34,366 nt of DNA from an uncultured Ilumatobacter sp. (lineage in GTDB: Bacteria > Actinomycetota > Acidimicrobiia > Acidimicrobiales > Ilumatobacteraceae), in the NCBI GenBank assembly GCA_938044705.1, contig CALIOL010000096.1, positions 1-34,366 of the forward strand. The letters run 5' to 3'. The position numbers and the translations under genes were made by a program. Below the pieces are notes generated by a model that was not told the origin of the DNA, searched no databases, and saw only the letters and a program-made list of their open reading frames with translations. Positions 18,317-27,463 of this stretch are shown piece after piece. Each line of letters starts with the position of its first letter. Position 1 is the first letter of the stretch.

Positions 18317-19084
18317 ATGCGCTCGAAGGGCACCGACGACATGACGGCAAACAGCACGAAACGAAAAGCGACTCGAGGCCTCCTGGCAGCAGCACTCTTG
18401 GGTCTGGCGGCGTGTTCGACGTCGGGAACCGCCGAACCCACGGAACCGACGATCGCCGCGGACGCTACAGCGATCATCGACGCCTCGGCGAGAGCGATGG
18501 GAGCGACCACCAGCGTCCGCTTCGAGTTGCGTCGCGAAGGCGCTCCGGTCTTCATCGACGAGTTCGACCGGCTCACGCTCAACTCCGCCATCGGAGAGTT
18601 CACGGTGCCGCGCTCTGCGCGTGCACTGCTCGAAGTCGGTGTCGAAGGCGGCCTCACCACCGAGCTCGGCGCGATCGCGCTCGACGACGAGGTGTGGCTC
18701 TCGAATCCGATCACCGGCAACTTCGAAACCCTCCCCGCCGGCTACGACATCGACCCGTCGCTCTTCTTCGACCCGGAAAACGGCTGGCAGCCACTGATGG
18801 AGAACCTCTCCGACGCGACACTGGTCGGCACCGAAGACCGCGACGGCAACTCCCGCTACCACATCACGGCGACCGCGCCGGCCGAACAGGTCGAGGTCAT
18901 CACCGCTCGCCTCGTCCGAAACCAAGAGGTCGACATCGACTTCTGGATCCAGCCGGTGACGGGCGAGGTCCGCGAAGCACAGTTCTCCGCCGACTTCGGT
19001 GGCGCCGAGGTTCGTTGGACCTTGCTGCTCAGCGACTACGGCGCCGAGTTCGACATCCAGCCGCCCGAAGAGATCGCGTCGTGA
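18317..19084 (+). CDS. LppX/LprA/LprG-family lipoprotein
   Basis: Lipobox LLGLAACS; ASARAMGATTSVRFELRREGAPVFIDEFDRL..AIGEFTVPRSARALLEVGVEGGLTTELGAIALDDEVWLSNPITGNFETLPAGYDIDPSLFFDPENGWQPLMENL. Confidence 0.82.
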   Translation: MRSKGTDDMTANSTKRKATRGLLAAALLGLAACSTSGTAEPTEPTIAADATAIIDASARAMGATTSVRFELRREGAPVFIDEFDRLTLNSAIGEFTVPRSARALLEVGVEGGLTTELGAIALDDEVWLSNPITGNFETLPAGYDIDPSLFFDPENGWQPLMENLSDATLVGTEDRDGNSRYHITATAPAEQVEVITARLVRNQEVDIDFWIQPVTGEVREAQFSADFGGAEVRWTLLLSDYGAEFDIQPPEEIAS

Positions 19085-21438
19085 CCACGTCGCTCGAAGC
19101 CGAACCAGGCCGACGGAGTGCATCGCCGCGAGCCATCCTCTGGGCGGTCGGCTTCAGCGTGTTCGTCGCCGCAGACGACCTCACGGTCGTGTCGACGATG
19201 CTCCGACCGATCATCGGCGATCTCGGCCTCGTGCTCCCCGACGGACTCGATGACGCCGCCTGGATCGTCAACGCATATCTGATCGCGTTCATCGCGATCA
19301 TGCCGATCGCCGGACGCGTGAGCGACGTGATCGGGCGTCGACGCACGTTCATGATCGCGTACGCGATCTTCACCGTCGGAACGATCTGGATCCCGCTGAC
19401 GAATTCGCTGGGACCCCTTCTGATGGGCCGCGTGCTGACCGCGATCGGAGGCGGTGCGATGGTGCCGGTCGCGCTCGCCGTGGTCGGTGACGTCTATTCC
19501 GAACGCAAGCGAGCACGAGCACTCGGCACCTTGGGCGCGATCGAGACAATGGGCTGGGTCTGGGGCCCGCTGTACGGAGCCATGCTCGTCCGGTTCCTCT
19601 CGTGGAGGTGGCAGTTCTGGCTGAACGTGCCGCTCGCGATCGTCGGCGCCGCCGCGGTGTGGTGGGCGCTGGCCGAGCACGACCGGCCCGAACGGCGCTG
19701 CCGCATCGACTGGCTCGGGGCCTCGCTGCTGACCGTCGTTCTCGTCTCGCTGAACCTCGCACTGCTGGGCTCAGCTGAAGTTCAAAGCGTCCAGGGCCTC
19801 GACGAGTTGACGGGCAACGGCGGTACGGACCTCCGGTTGCTCTATCCCGTCGCGCTGCTCGCCGCGATCGCGCTGGTCATCCAGCAGCGTCGCCTTCGGC
19901 GCAGTGGCGGCGACCCGGTGATCGATGCCTCGCTGTTCCGCGGGCGCAACGTGCGAGTCGCCCTCATCGTCAACTTCGTCGTCGGCGCCGGCCTGGTCAT
20001 TGCGATGGTCGACGTGCCGCTGTTCATCAACGCGGTCGAGCGCGACGTCGAGCGATCCGCCGTGGTCGCCGGCTGGATCTTGTCCGCATTGACCGCAGCG
20101 ATGGCGATCGCCTCCTACATCGGCGGGCGGGTCACCGAGCGCACCTGGTACGGCCCGCCGATCGTGCTCGGTCTGTTCGCTGCAACAGGGGCCTACGCCC
20201 TGATGGGCCTGACCTGGGACGGCACCAGCTCCTATGTCCTTCTCGGGCTGCAGCTGGCGGTGCTGGGCGCAGGAATCGGTCTGACCGTTGCGCCGACCAC
20301 GTCGGCAGTGGTCGACCACGCCGCACCCGAATCGCGCGGCGCCGCAGCAGCTGTCGTCATGGTCGTCAGAATGATCGGCCTCAGCGTCGGTCTCTCTGCG
20401 CTCACCGCGTGGGGCCTGGCCAGGTTCAACGCACTACGCGGCGACCTCGACCTGCCAGCGATCACCGACCCCGGCTTCGGGGCAGCGCTCGAAGCGGCAA
20501 CAGAGCAACTGACCGCCCAATCCATCGCCGACACGTTCCTCGCCAGCGCTGTCGCACTCGGCGTCGGCCTCGCTGCATGCCTCGTGCTGCTGCGGCGACC
20601 GACACCACTCCACCCCGACAAGAAGGGACCCACCCCCATGGCCGACGACGCCGACGACTCCATCACCTCCGAACACGACACGTTCGATGCAACCACACGA
20701 ATCACCGACACCGACGAGATGCCGGTGCTCGAACTGGACACCGACGACCTCGAGCTGGAGGACCAGCCGACCGATGCCCCACCCGTCGGTTGGGTTCAAC
20801 GCAACCTGACGACGGTGGTCGCCGCCATGGGTGTGCTGCTCATTGCATCGCTGGCGCTGTCCGTCTTCATGTTCTCTCGGGTTCGTGCGGCCGAGGACGA
20901 ACTGGCAACGACCCAGGAAGACCTCCAGCGTGTCGAAGCAGGCGCTGCGCTCTTTGCCTCCCAGGTCAACGGCTTCGTCGAGACCGTCAACGAGCTCGGC
21001 CCGTCGATCGACGAGGGTTTGGATCAGGCGGTGACCGAGCTCGAGGACTTCGGGACGTCGAAGATCGAGTTCACGGTGCCGATCGATCAGACCATCACGA
21101 TCGACGAGACCTTCGATCTCGAACGCACGGTCCAGGTACCGATCAACACCTCGATTCCGATCGACGAGGAAGTCGAGACGACGATCACGGTCAACGGGCC
21201 GTTCGGCGTCGACATCCCGATCGACATCACCGTGCCCATCGATCTCGACGTGCCGATCGACCTCACCGTGGACATTCCGATCGACGAGTCGATTCCGGTC
21301 AACGTCGACGTGCCCGTGAAACTGGATGTTCCGATCTCGATCGATGTCGAAGGCACCGAGCTGGAGACCCTGACGCAATCCCTCATCGATGGCCTGCTTG
21401 CGTTCCAAGAAGGGCTCTCCGGTCTTACGGGGAGCTGA
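19081..21438 (+). CDS. EmrB/QacA-type MFS transporter with in-frame C-terminal TM/coiled-coil/VPID-repeat extension
   Basis: GTGA overlap with lipoprotein stop; SDVIGRRRTFMIAYAIFTVGT, GGGAMVPVALAVVGDVYSERKRARALGTLGAIETMGWVWGPLYGAML; no stop between the MFS body and MADDADDS...VAAMGVLLIASLALSVFMF...VPID repeats. Confidence 0.88.
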   Translation: MTTSLEAEPGRRSASPRAILWAVGFSVFVAADDLTVVSTMLRPIIGDLGLVLPDGLDDAAWIVNAYLIAFIAIMPIAGRVSDVIGRRRTFMIAYAIFTVGTIWIPLTNSLGPLLMGRVLTAIGGGAMVPVALAVVGDVYSERKRARALGTLGAIETMGWVWGPLYGAMLVRFLSWRWQFWLNVPLAIVGAAAVWWALAEHDRPERRCRIDWLGASLLTVVLVSLNLALLGSAEVQSVQGLDELTGNGGTDLRLLYPVALLAAIALVIQQRRLRRSGGDPVIDASLFRGRNVRVALIVNFVVGAGLVIAMVDVPLFINAVERDVERSAVVAGWILSALTAAMAIASYIGGRVTERTWYGPPIVLGLFAATGAYALMGLTWDGTSSYVLLGLQLAVLGAGIGLTVAPTTSAVVDHAAPESRGAAAAVVMVVRMIGLSVGLSALTAWGLARFNALRGDLDLPAITDPGFGAALEAATEQLTAQSIADTFLASAVALGVGLAACLVLLRRPTPLHPDKKGPTPMADDADDSITSEHDTFDATTRITDTDEMPVLELDTDDLELEDQPTDAPPVGWVQRNLTTVVAAMGVLLIASLALSVFMFSRVRAAEDELATTQEDLQRVEAGAALFASQVNGFVETVNELGPSIDEGLDQAVTELEDFGTSKIEFTVPIDQTITIDETFDLERTVQVPINTSIPIDEEVETTITVNGPFGVDIPIDITVPIDLDVPIDLTVDIPIDESIPVNVDVPVKLDVPISIDVEGTELETLTQSLIDGLLAFQEGLSGLTGS
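21061..21357 (+). repeat. Protein-level VPIDxxI / IPIDxxV beta-repeat segment within the MFS C-terminal extension
   Basis: EFTVPIDQTITIDETFDLERTVQVPINTSIPIDEEVETTITVNGPFGVDIPIDITVPIDLDVPIDLTVDIPIDESIPVNVDVPVKLDVPISIDVEG. Confidence 0.9.
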
Positions 21439-21469
21439 GTCGAGCGTGCACGTCGGTAGGTTCGCTGTC

Positions 21470-22243
21470 GTGGAGGCCGACCGCGAGACCGACGACCCTC
21501 AGCCGAGGCGAGTCCGCGGCGGCGCACCGATGATCACCGAATCCGAATCCGGCGCACGCAACGTTCGGCGACCTGCGCTGACGTTCAAGGTCCGGCGCCG
21601 CGGCCTGTCTCCGAAGCGTCAGGCCGAGTTCGACCAGTGGATCCTCGACTGGTCGATTCCGATGGAGGGCCCGTTGCTCGACTGGGCGGAGGTCTTTCCC
21701 CGCCTCGACGGCGACCCACGAGATCCGGCGCGCGGCGTCGTGCTCGACATCGGCTTCGGGCACGGAGAGTCGACGATCCAGATGGCGCATGCGCAACCCG
21801 AGCTCGACGTGATCGGGGTGGAGGTTCACGACCCCGGGGTGGTCACGGTGCTCGATGCCATCGTGAACGATCCGCTCCCTCACGTTCGCGTGATGCACGG
21901 GGACACGATTCCCTTCCTGGATCGGATCCCGCCGTCTTCACTGCGCATCATCCGCATCTACTTCCCGGATCCCTGGAAGAAGCAACGTCAACATCATCGA
22001 CGGTTGGTGCGATCCGACGTCGTCACTGCGCTCGTCGACCGACTCGAACCTGGCGGAGAACTTCACCTTGCGACGGACATCGCCGACTATGCGGAGCTGA
22101 TGGAACAGGTCTGCGATGCCGAGCCGCGGTTGACGGGTGGCATCATTCCGAGGCCCGAGTCTCGGCCCCTCACACGATTCGAGCAACGTGGTCTGGACGA
22201 AGGTCGGCCACCAACCGACCTCGTGTACCACCGCATCATCTGA
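21470..22243 (+). CDS. trmB: tRNA (guanine-N7-)-methyltransferase
   Basis: VVLDIGFGHGESTIQMA, VIGVEVHDPGVVTVLDAI, IRIYFPDPWKKQRQHHRRLV, LATDIADYAELM. Confidence 0.93.
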   Translation: MEADRETDDPQPRRVRGGAPMITESESGARNVRRPALTFKVRRRGLSPKRQAEFDQWILDWSIPMEGPLLDWAEVFPRLDGDPRDPARGVVLDIGFGHGESTIQMAHAQPELDVIGVEVHDPGVVTVLDAIVNDPLPHVRVMHGDTIPFLDRIPPSSLRIIRIYFPDPWKKQRQHHRRLVRSDVVTALVDRLEPGGELHLATDIADYAELMEQVCDAEPRLTGGIIPRPESRPLTRFEQRGLDEGRPPTDLVYHRII

Positions 22244-22263
22244 GAGTCGGGCAGACTGTCGAG

Positions 22264-23256
22264 ATGACGATCCTGCATGATCTGATCGAAGAACGCGGCG
22301 CGCTGCTGATCGACGGCGCCATGGGAACCGAGCTGTTCTCCCGAGGTCTGGAATCCGGTGGCGCACCCGAGCTGTGGAACGTCGAGCACCCGGATCGAGT
22401 TGCCGCCGTCCACACCGACTACGTGAACGCCGGTTCGGACATCATCCTCACGAACTCGTTCGGCGGCACCGGCTTTCGTCTGAAATTGCACCAGGCCGAC
22501 GACCGCGTCATCGAGCTCAACGAGGCCGCGGCCCAAGTCGGGCGCGAAGCTGCCGATGCGAGCGACCGCAAGGTCATCGTGGCCGGGTCGATGGGCCCGA
22601 CCGGTGAACTGCTGGAGCCGATGGGGTCGATGACCCCGGAGACCTGCGCCGCTGCGTTCGCTGAACAGGCAAAGGGACTCGATGCCGGCGGCGCCGACGT
22701 GTTGTGGATCGAAACGATGAGCCATCTCGACGAAGTCGCTTCGGCGGTCGAAGGCGCTCGCTCGGTCAGCAACCTGCCCATCTGTGCGACGCTCAGCTAC
22801 GACACCGCTGGCCGCACGATGATGGGGGTCACCGGCGAAGAAGCCGTGATCCGGCTCGCTGAACTCGGAGTCGACGCGGTGGGCGCGAACTGTGGCAACA
22901 ACCTCGCTGACACCGAAGCAGCCCTCCACGAGATGCGTGCTGCCAACGCGGACATCATCCTGGTCAGCAAAGCCAATGCGGGTATGCCCGAGTGGGTCGG
23001 CGCCGAACTGCACTACAGCGGCTCGCCCGAAGTCATGGCTGCGCACACGATCCGTCAGCGCGACGCCGGGATCCAGATCATCGGCGCCTGTTGCGGCAGC
23101 GCTCCACGACACATCGCGATGATGCGCCAGGTGCTCGACGGCGAGATCGAAGTCCCCGAAGTCGAGTTCGAAGTCGCCGTCAAGCGCGCGGTCGCGAAGC
23201 CCCGCGAACGCCGAAGCGCTCGCCGTCGCGGCGGCCCAGCTGGCGCCTCGTACTAG
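22264..23256 (+). CDS. Homocysteine S-methyltransferase family protein
   Basis: LLIDGAMGTELFSRGLE, SDIILTNSFGGTGFRLKLH, VDAVGANCGNN, IIGACCGSAPRHIAMM (zinc-binding Cys motifs). Confidence 0.92.
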   Translation: MTILHDLIEERGALLIDGAMGTELFSRGLESGGAPELWNVEHPDRVAAVHTDYVNAGSDIILTNSFGGTGFRLKLHQADDRVIELNEAAAQVGREAADASDRKVIVAGSMGPTGELLEPMGSMTPETCAAAFAEQAKGLDAGGADVLWIETMSHLDEVASAVEGARSVSNLPICATLSYDTAGRTMMGVTGEEAVIRLAELGVDAVGANCGNNLADTEAALHEMRAANADIILVSKANAGMPEWVGAELHYSGSPEVMAAHTIRQRDAGIQIIGACCGSAPRHIAMMRQVLDGEIEVPEVEFEVAVKRAVAKPRERRSARRRGGPAGASY

Positions 23257-23311
23257 ATCACCTCGCCCAGCAAGTGCTCGCAACCGGGCATCCACCGGTC
23301 ACAATGAACGA

Positions 23312-24148
23312 ATGGAACACGGCGAACGCGCACCTCGGATCGGCGACGTCGAGTTCGCAGACCTCTTCGATCTCGAGCCACACGGACCGGACACCTACGT
23401 GGGTCGCGTGGCGTTCTACCCGTGGGGCAAGCGCCTGTTCGGGGGGCAAGTGGTCGCCCAGGCAATGCGAGCCGCGCTGCACACGGTCGATCCCGAGCGG
23501 GCAGCGCACTCCTTCCATTCGTATTTCATCCGACCCGGCTCGCCCAACGAACCGATCCGATTCGAGGTGGAACGGCTGCGCGACGGTCGCTCGTTCACGA
23601 CGCGTCAGGTCGTTGCACGACAGTCGGGTGGGGCGATCCTGAACGCCTCGGTGTCGTTCCAGGTCCACGAGGAAGAAGCTGACGTGACCCTCGCGGCACT
23701 GCCCGACGGACTCCCCGACCCGATGGATCCGAGCCTCGTTGACCAGTCATGGGGCGACCTGCTCGACCGCCGAGCTGTGGACCTTCCCGATGGCAACATC
23801 GGCTACTGGATCCGACTGCTCGCCGACCTGGGCGACGACCCCATCCTGCACCTGTGCGGACTGACGTTCATGTCCGACGCCGCTCCCCATCGCGTCGGTC
23901 GCGCCTCACACCCCGAGGCCAAGAAGGACATGTCCGACCGTGATCGCTTCCTGGGCGCCAGCTTGGACCATTCGCTGTGGTTCCATCGCCCGACCCGCGC
24001 CGACCAGTGGCACTGGTTCGACACCCGCTCGCACGGGTTGGCAGGGGGACGTGGACTGGTCACGGGCGACGTGCTCACGGCCGACGGTGTGCACGCAGCG
24101 ACGATGGCTCAGCAGATCTTGCTCCGCAAGAAGCGCGACGTCACATGA
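23312..24148 (+). CDS. tesB: Acyl-CoA thioesterase II (TesB-like)
   Basis: LFGGQVVAQAMRAALHTVDPERAAHSFHSYFIRPGSPNEPIRFEVERLRDGRSFTTRQVVARQSGGAIL..SLDHSLWFHRPTRADQWHWFDTRS. Confidence 0.92.
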   Translation: MEHGERAPRIGDVEFADLFDLEPHGPDTYVGRVAFYPWGKRLFGGQVVAQAMRAALHTVDPERAAHSFHSYFIRPGSPNEPIRFEVERLRDGRSFTTRQVVARQSGGAILNASVSFQVHEEEADVTLAALPDGLPDPMDPSLVDQSWGDLLDRRAVDLPDGNIGYWIRLLADLGDDPILHLCGLTFMSDAAPHRVGRASHPEAKKDMSDRDRFLGASLDHSLWFHRPTRADQWHWFDTRSHGLAGGRGLVTGDVLTADGVHAATMAQQILLRKKRDVT

Positions 24149-24777
24149 GCGATGCGCTCGATGATGGGCTGGTGCGGTGCGGTTGGCCGACCGCAGACCA
24201 TCAATACGTCCGCTACCACGATGAGGAGTGGGGTCGACCCACCACCGACCCGACGCGGCTGTTCGAGAAGCTCTGCCTGGAAGGCTTCCAGTCAGGTCTG
24301 TCGTGGATCACGATTCTGCGCAAGCGCGAGAACTTTCGGGCCGCGTTCGCCGGGTTCGACCCCGAAGCTGTGGCCTCGTTCGGGGAGGCCGACATCGAGC
24401 GGCTGCTCGGTGACGCCGGGATCATCCGACACCGCGGCAAGATCGAAGCGACGATCAACAACGCTCAGCGGATGATCGAGTTGGTCGAAGCTGAGGGATC
24501 GTTCGTCGACTGGATCTGGAGCTGGGCGGTGCTCGAACCGGTGCGGGTGAGCGATGCTGACGCCGCGTTCGCGGGCGGCATCCCTGCGTTGACCGATCGT
24601 TCAACAGCGTTGTCGAAGGACCTGAAGCGCCGCGGTTGGAAGTTCGTCGGACCGACGACGGCCTACGCGTTCATGCAATCCGAAGGCCTCACGAACGACC
24701 ACGACGACACGTGCTTCGCGCACGCACAGTGCGAGGCCGAGCGTGCCTCGTTCCTCAGCGGCCGCACCCTCCGTTGA
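24145..24777 (+). CDS. tag: DNA-3-methyladenine glycosylase I
   Basis: RCGWPTADHQYVRYHDEEWGRPTTDPTRLFEKLCLEGFQSGLSWITILRKRENFRAAF..DTCFAHAQC; ATGA overlap with tesB-like gene. Confidence 0.94.
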   Translation: MSDALDDGLVRCGWPTADHQYVRYHDEEWGRPTTDPTRLFEKLCLEGFQSGLSWITILRKRENFRAAFAGFDPEAVASFGEADIERLLGDAGIIRHRGKIEATINNAQRMIELVEAEGSFVDWIWSWAVLEPVRVSDADAAFAGGIPALTDRSTALSKDLKRRGWKFVGPTTAYAFMQSEGLTNDHDDTCFAHAQCEAERASFLSGRTLR

Positions 24778-24798
24778 TCCCACGATCGCACTTGCCCC

Positions 24799-24804
24799 TA
24801 TGGT
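24799..24804 (+). promoter_or_regulatory. -10 box TATGGT, 6 nt before ATG of FMO gene
   Basis: TATGGT-GCCCTC-ATG. Confidence 0.5.
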
Positions 24805-24810
24805 GCCCTC

Positions 24811-26343
24811 ATGGGGAATGGAACAACGTTGCAACACGTCGATGTCTTGATCGTCGGTGCGGGTTTGTCCGGCATCGGCATGGCTTGCCATCTCACTCGT
24901 GAGTGCCCGAGCAAGTCGTACGCGATCGTCGAGGCACGCCAGGCCCTGGGTGGGACCTGGGACCTGTTCAAGTATCCCGGGATCCGTACGGATAGCGACA
25001 TGCACACGTTCGGCTACGACTTCAAGCCGTGGAAGAGCAACATCTCGATCGTCAGTGCCGACCTGATCAAGGAGTACATCGACGAGGCCGCCGACGAGCA
25101 CGACGTCAAGCGCCACATCACGTACGGGCGTCGTGTCGTCGACGCCTCGTGGGACTCCGACACGTCCCTGTGGACCGTCACCACTCGCCCAGAGACCGAC
25201 GGCGTCGTGGCTGACGGACCGACCGATGAGGACGCGACCGTCACCTGCAACTGGTTGCAGATGTGCAGCGGCTACTACTCCTACACCGAGCCGTACCGCC
25301 CGGACTTCCCCGGCGAAGAACGCTTCGCGGGCGAGATCGTCCACCCCCAAACGTGGCCCGATCACCTCCAGACCCGCGAGCAGCTCGAGGGCAAGAAGAT
25401 CGTCGTGATCGGCTCGGGCGCGACGGCGATCACGCTGATCCCGGCGATTGCCGACCTCGGTGCCGAGGTCACGATGTTGCAGCGCACGCCATCGTGGATC
25501 TTCCCTGCGCCAAACAAGAATCCGATTGCGATCGGTCTTCGGGCGGTGCTGCCGGAGAAGGTCGCCTACAACGCGATCCGCAAGATGAACACGTGGCGTA
25601 CGGAGATGGCGTACAAGCAGTCGCGCACGAAGCCCGAGAAGATCGAAAAGATGATCAACAAGCTCGTGGCGAAGAAGCTCGATGGATCCAAGGACATGGA
25701 TCCGCACTTCACGCCGCCGTACAAGCCCTGGGATCAGCGGCTGTGCCTCGCTCCCGATGGCGACATCTTCGAAGCGATCAAGGACGGTCGAGCCGATGTC
25801 GTCACCGATCAGATCGAGACGTTCGACGAGACGGGGATCGTGCTCGAGAGCGGCGAACGTCTGGATGCCGATGTCATCGTGACGGCGACGGGGCTGTCGA
25901 TGCTCGCACTCGGGGGTGTGGTGCCTGTGGTCGACGGGAGCCCGGTCGACATCGCCGACACGTTCACCTACAAGGGGTTCATGTACTCGGGGGTGCCGAA
26001 CCTCGGGACGACGTTCGGCTATATCAATGCTTCGTGGACGCTTCGAGCGGATCTGGTCGCGCGATACGTCTGCAAGCTGCTCCAGAAGATGGACGAGAAC
26101 GCGAGCACGAGAGCGATGCCGGTTGCCGATCCGGACATGCCGCAGCGGCCGTACGTCGATGATTTCTCAGCGGGCTACATGCAACGTCGCGTGCACACGT
26201 TCCCGAAGCAATCGGATCGCGATCCGTGGACGGCTTCACAGAGTTACTCACACGACAAGAAGGTCCTGCTCGCCGCTGACGCCGACGTCGACGATGGCGT
26301 CATGGAGTTCAGCGCGCCGGTGCGCGAACCCGTGACCGCCTGA
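24811..26343 (+). CDS. Flavin-containing monooxygenase / Baeyer-Villiger type (EthA-like)
   Basis: VDVLIVGAGLSGIGMACHLTRECPSKSYAIVEARQALGGTWDLFKYPGIRTDSDMHTFGY, FPGEERFAGEIVHPQTWPD, KIVVIGSGATAITLIPAI. Confidence 0.93.
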   Translation: MGNGTTLQHVDVLIVGAGLSGIGMACHLTRECPSKSYAIVEARQALGGTWDLFKYPGIRTDSDMHTFGYDFKPWKSNISIVSADLIKEYIDEAADEHDVKRHITYGRRVVDASWDSDTSLWTVTTRPETDGVVADGPTDEDATVTCNWLQMCSGYYSYTEPYRPDFPGEERFAGEIVHPQTWPDHLQTREQLEGKKIVVIGSGATAITLIPAIADLGAEVTMLQRTPSWIFPAPNKNPIAIGLRAVLPEKVAYNAIRKMNTWRTEMAYKQSRTKPEKIEKMINKLVAKKLDGSKDMDPHFTPPYKPWDQRLCLAPDGDIFEAIKDGRADVVTDQIETFDETGIVLESGERLDADVIVTATGLSMLALGGVVPVVDGSPVDIADTFTYKGFMYSGVPNLGTTFGYINASWTLRADLVARYVCKLLQKMDENASTRAMPVADPDMPQRPYVDDFSAGYMQRRVHTFPKQSDRDPWTASQSYSHDKKVLLAADADVDDGVMEFSAPVREPVTA

Positions 26344-26387
26344 GCGCGACGACACGCACGAGGTGCTCGACCCCGTGCGTGTCGCGC
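26344..26387. terminator. Candidate bidirectional terminator between convergent genes
   Basis: GACACGCACG (26351-26360) / CGTGCGTGTC (26374-26383) perfect 10-bp inverted repeat; pairing extends to GCGC after a 3-nt bulge. No U-tract. Confidence 0.55.
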
Positions 26388-26399
26388 CGAACTCGTCCG

Positions 26400-27347
26400 T
26401 CAGCTGGCGACGAAGTGCGCGGTGAGCGCAGCGTCGAACGCCTGCATGATCTCGGTATTGCTGGCACTGCTCTTCGCACAGAGCAGTTCGATGGTCAGCG
26501 ACTGGCCCTCCGTCACGGCGAATGCTCGAATGCCCGAGATCGATCCAGCACGGAACGCCGGAATCGTGACCTGTTGGAGCACGTTTCCGCGAGCGCCATC
26601 GATGGTGATTGCACAGTTCGCGCTCTGCTGGTTCACGTTGTCGTTGTTGTAGATCGACGTGTGCGAACTCACGAGAACTTCGCCCGCCGCTGGAGCGAGG
26701 AGCTCCACGGTCTGCACGACCGTGCCCGACGTCTCGATGTTCATCGTCGTATCGCCTCCCGCAGAGACACTGAGCTGGCCAGCTTGCAGCGCCGTCAACG
26801 TCGCGCTCGTCGTGTAGCCGACGATGTCGACAGTGACGTCGGTCGTCGGTCCGGAGACGCCAAAGGCATCGAAGCGGAGACTGATCTCGCCCGCATCGGT
26901 CCCGGACGTCGGGACGGCCACGGTCACCGAGTTGGCGACGATGGCACCTTGTTCGAAGTTGACGCTCGACGTCGCCGCCGTACCCGTCGAACCTCCCGGC
27001 CGCACCGAGATGAATCCGCCTGCGGTGGGGCGGATGGCCGTCACGTTGAGCACGACACCATTGGCGCCGGCAGGAACCACCTCTTGCATCCCATCCGTGG
27101 TGTTCACGGTCCCGGTGACTTGAACGTCCTGGTCCGCGAGCGAGGCGAGCGGGCCTGCCACACCGGTTCCGTCTCGGGAGTCGACGACACGCACCGGGTC
27201 GACGGGTACGAAGCTCGACGCCGGGTCGGTGACCGCGGCGTTGGCGACGAAGAAGCCGCCCCCTCCGAGGCTGACTGCGACTGCTGCGCCGAGGGCGGCC
27301 CATCGCGACCGCCATCCCGCTCGGGGCTGTGATTGAACGTTCCTCAT
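26400..27347 (-). CDS. Secreted beta-rich protein with VVDSRDGTG/LNVTA domain
   Basis: Signal peptide (MRNVQSQPRAGWRSRWAALGAAVAVSLGGGGFFVANAA), VDPVRVVDSRDGTGVAG..LNVTAIRPTAGGFISVRPGG..TVDIVGY; SD AAGGAG. Confidence 0.82.
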   Translation of the reverse strand: MRNVQSQPRAGWRSRWAALGAAVAVSLGGGGFFVANAAVTDPASSFVPVDPVRVVDSRDGTGVAGPLASLADQDVQVTGTVNTTDGMQEVVPAGANGVVLNVTAIRPTAGGFISVRPGGSTGTAATSSVNFEQGAIVANSVTVAVPTSGTDAGEISLRFDAFGVSGPTTDVTVDIVGYTTSATLTALQAGQLSVSAGGDTTMNIETSGTVVQTVELLAPAAGEVLVSSHTSIYNNDNVNQQSANCAITIDGARGNVLQQVTIPAFRAGSISGIRAFAVTEGQSLTIELLCAKSSASNTEIMQAFDAALTAHFVAS

Positions 27348-27463
27348 GATGATCTCCTTGGCTCAGACGACTCCGTGGTGAGCCGAGGTGAGCAAGGTAG
27401 GACGAGCACGCCATGCCGTTCTCGGAATATTGCGCCTCCTTGCGTCAGAACCCTCGATCGGGA

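Noticed and set aside
17854-19080. 1194-aa ORF start for the MFS protein
   Set aside because: The first ~400 residues are Arg/Pro-rich out-of-frame shadow of the Popeye-like and LppX-like genes; true start is the GTG overlapping the lipoprotein stop.
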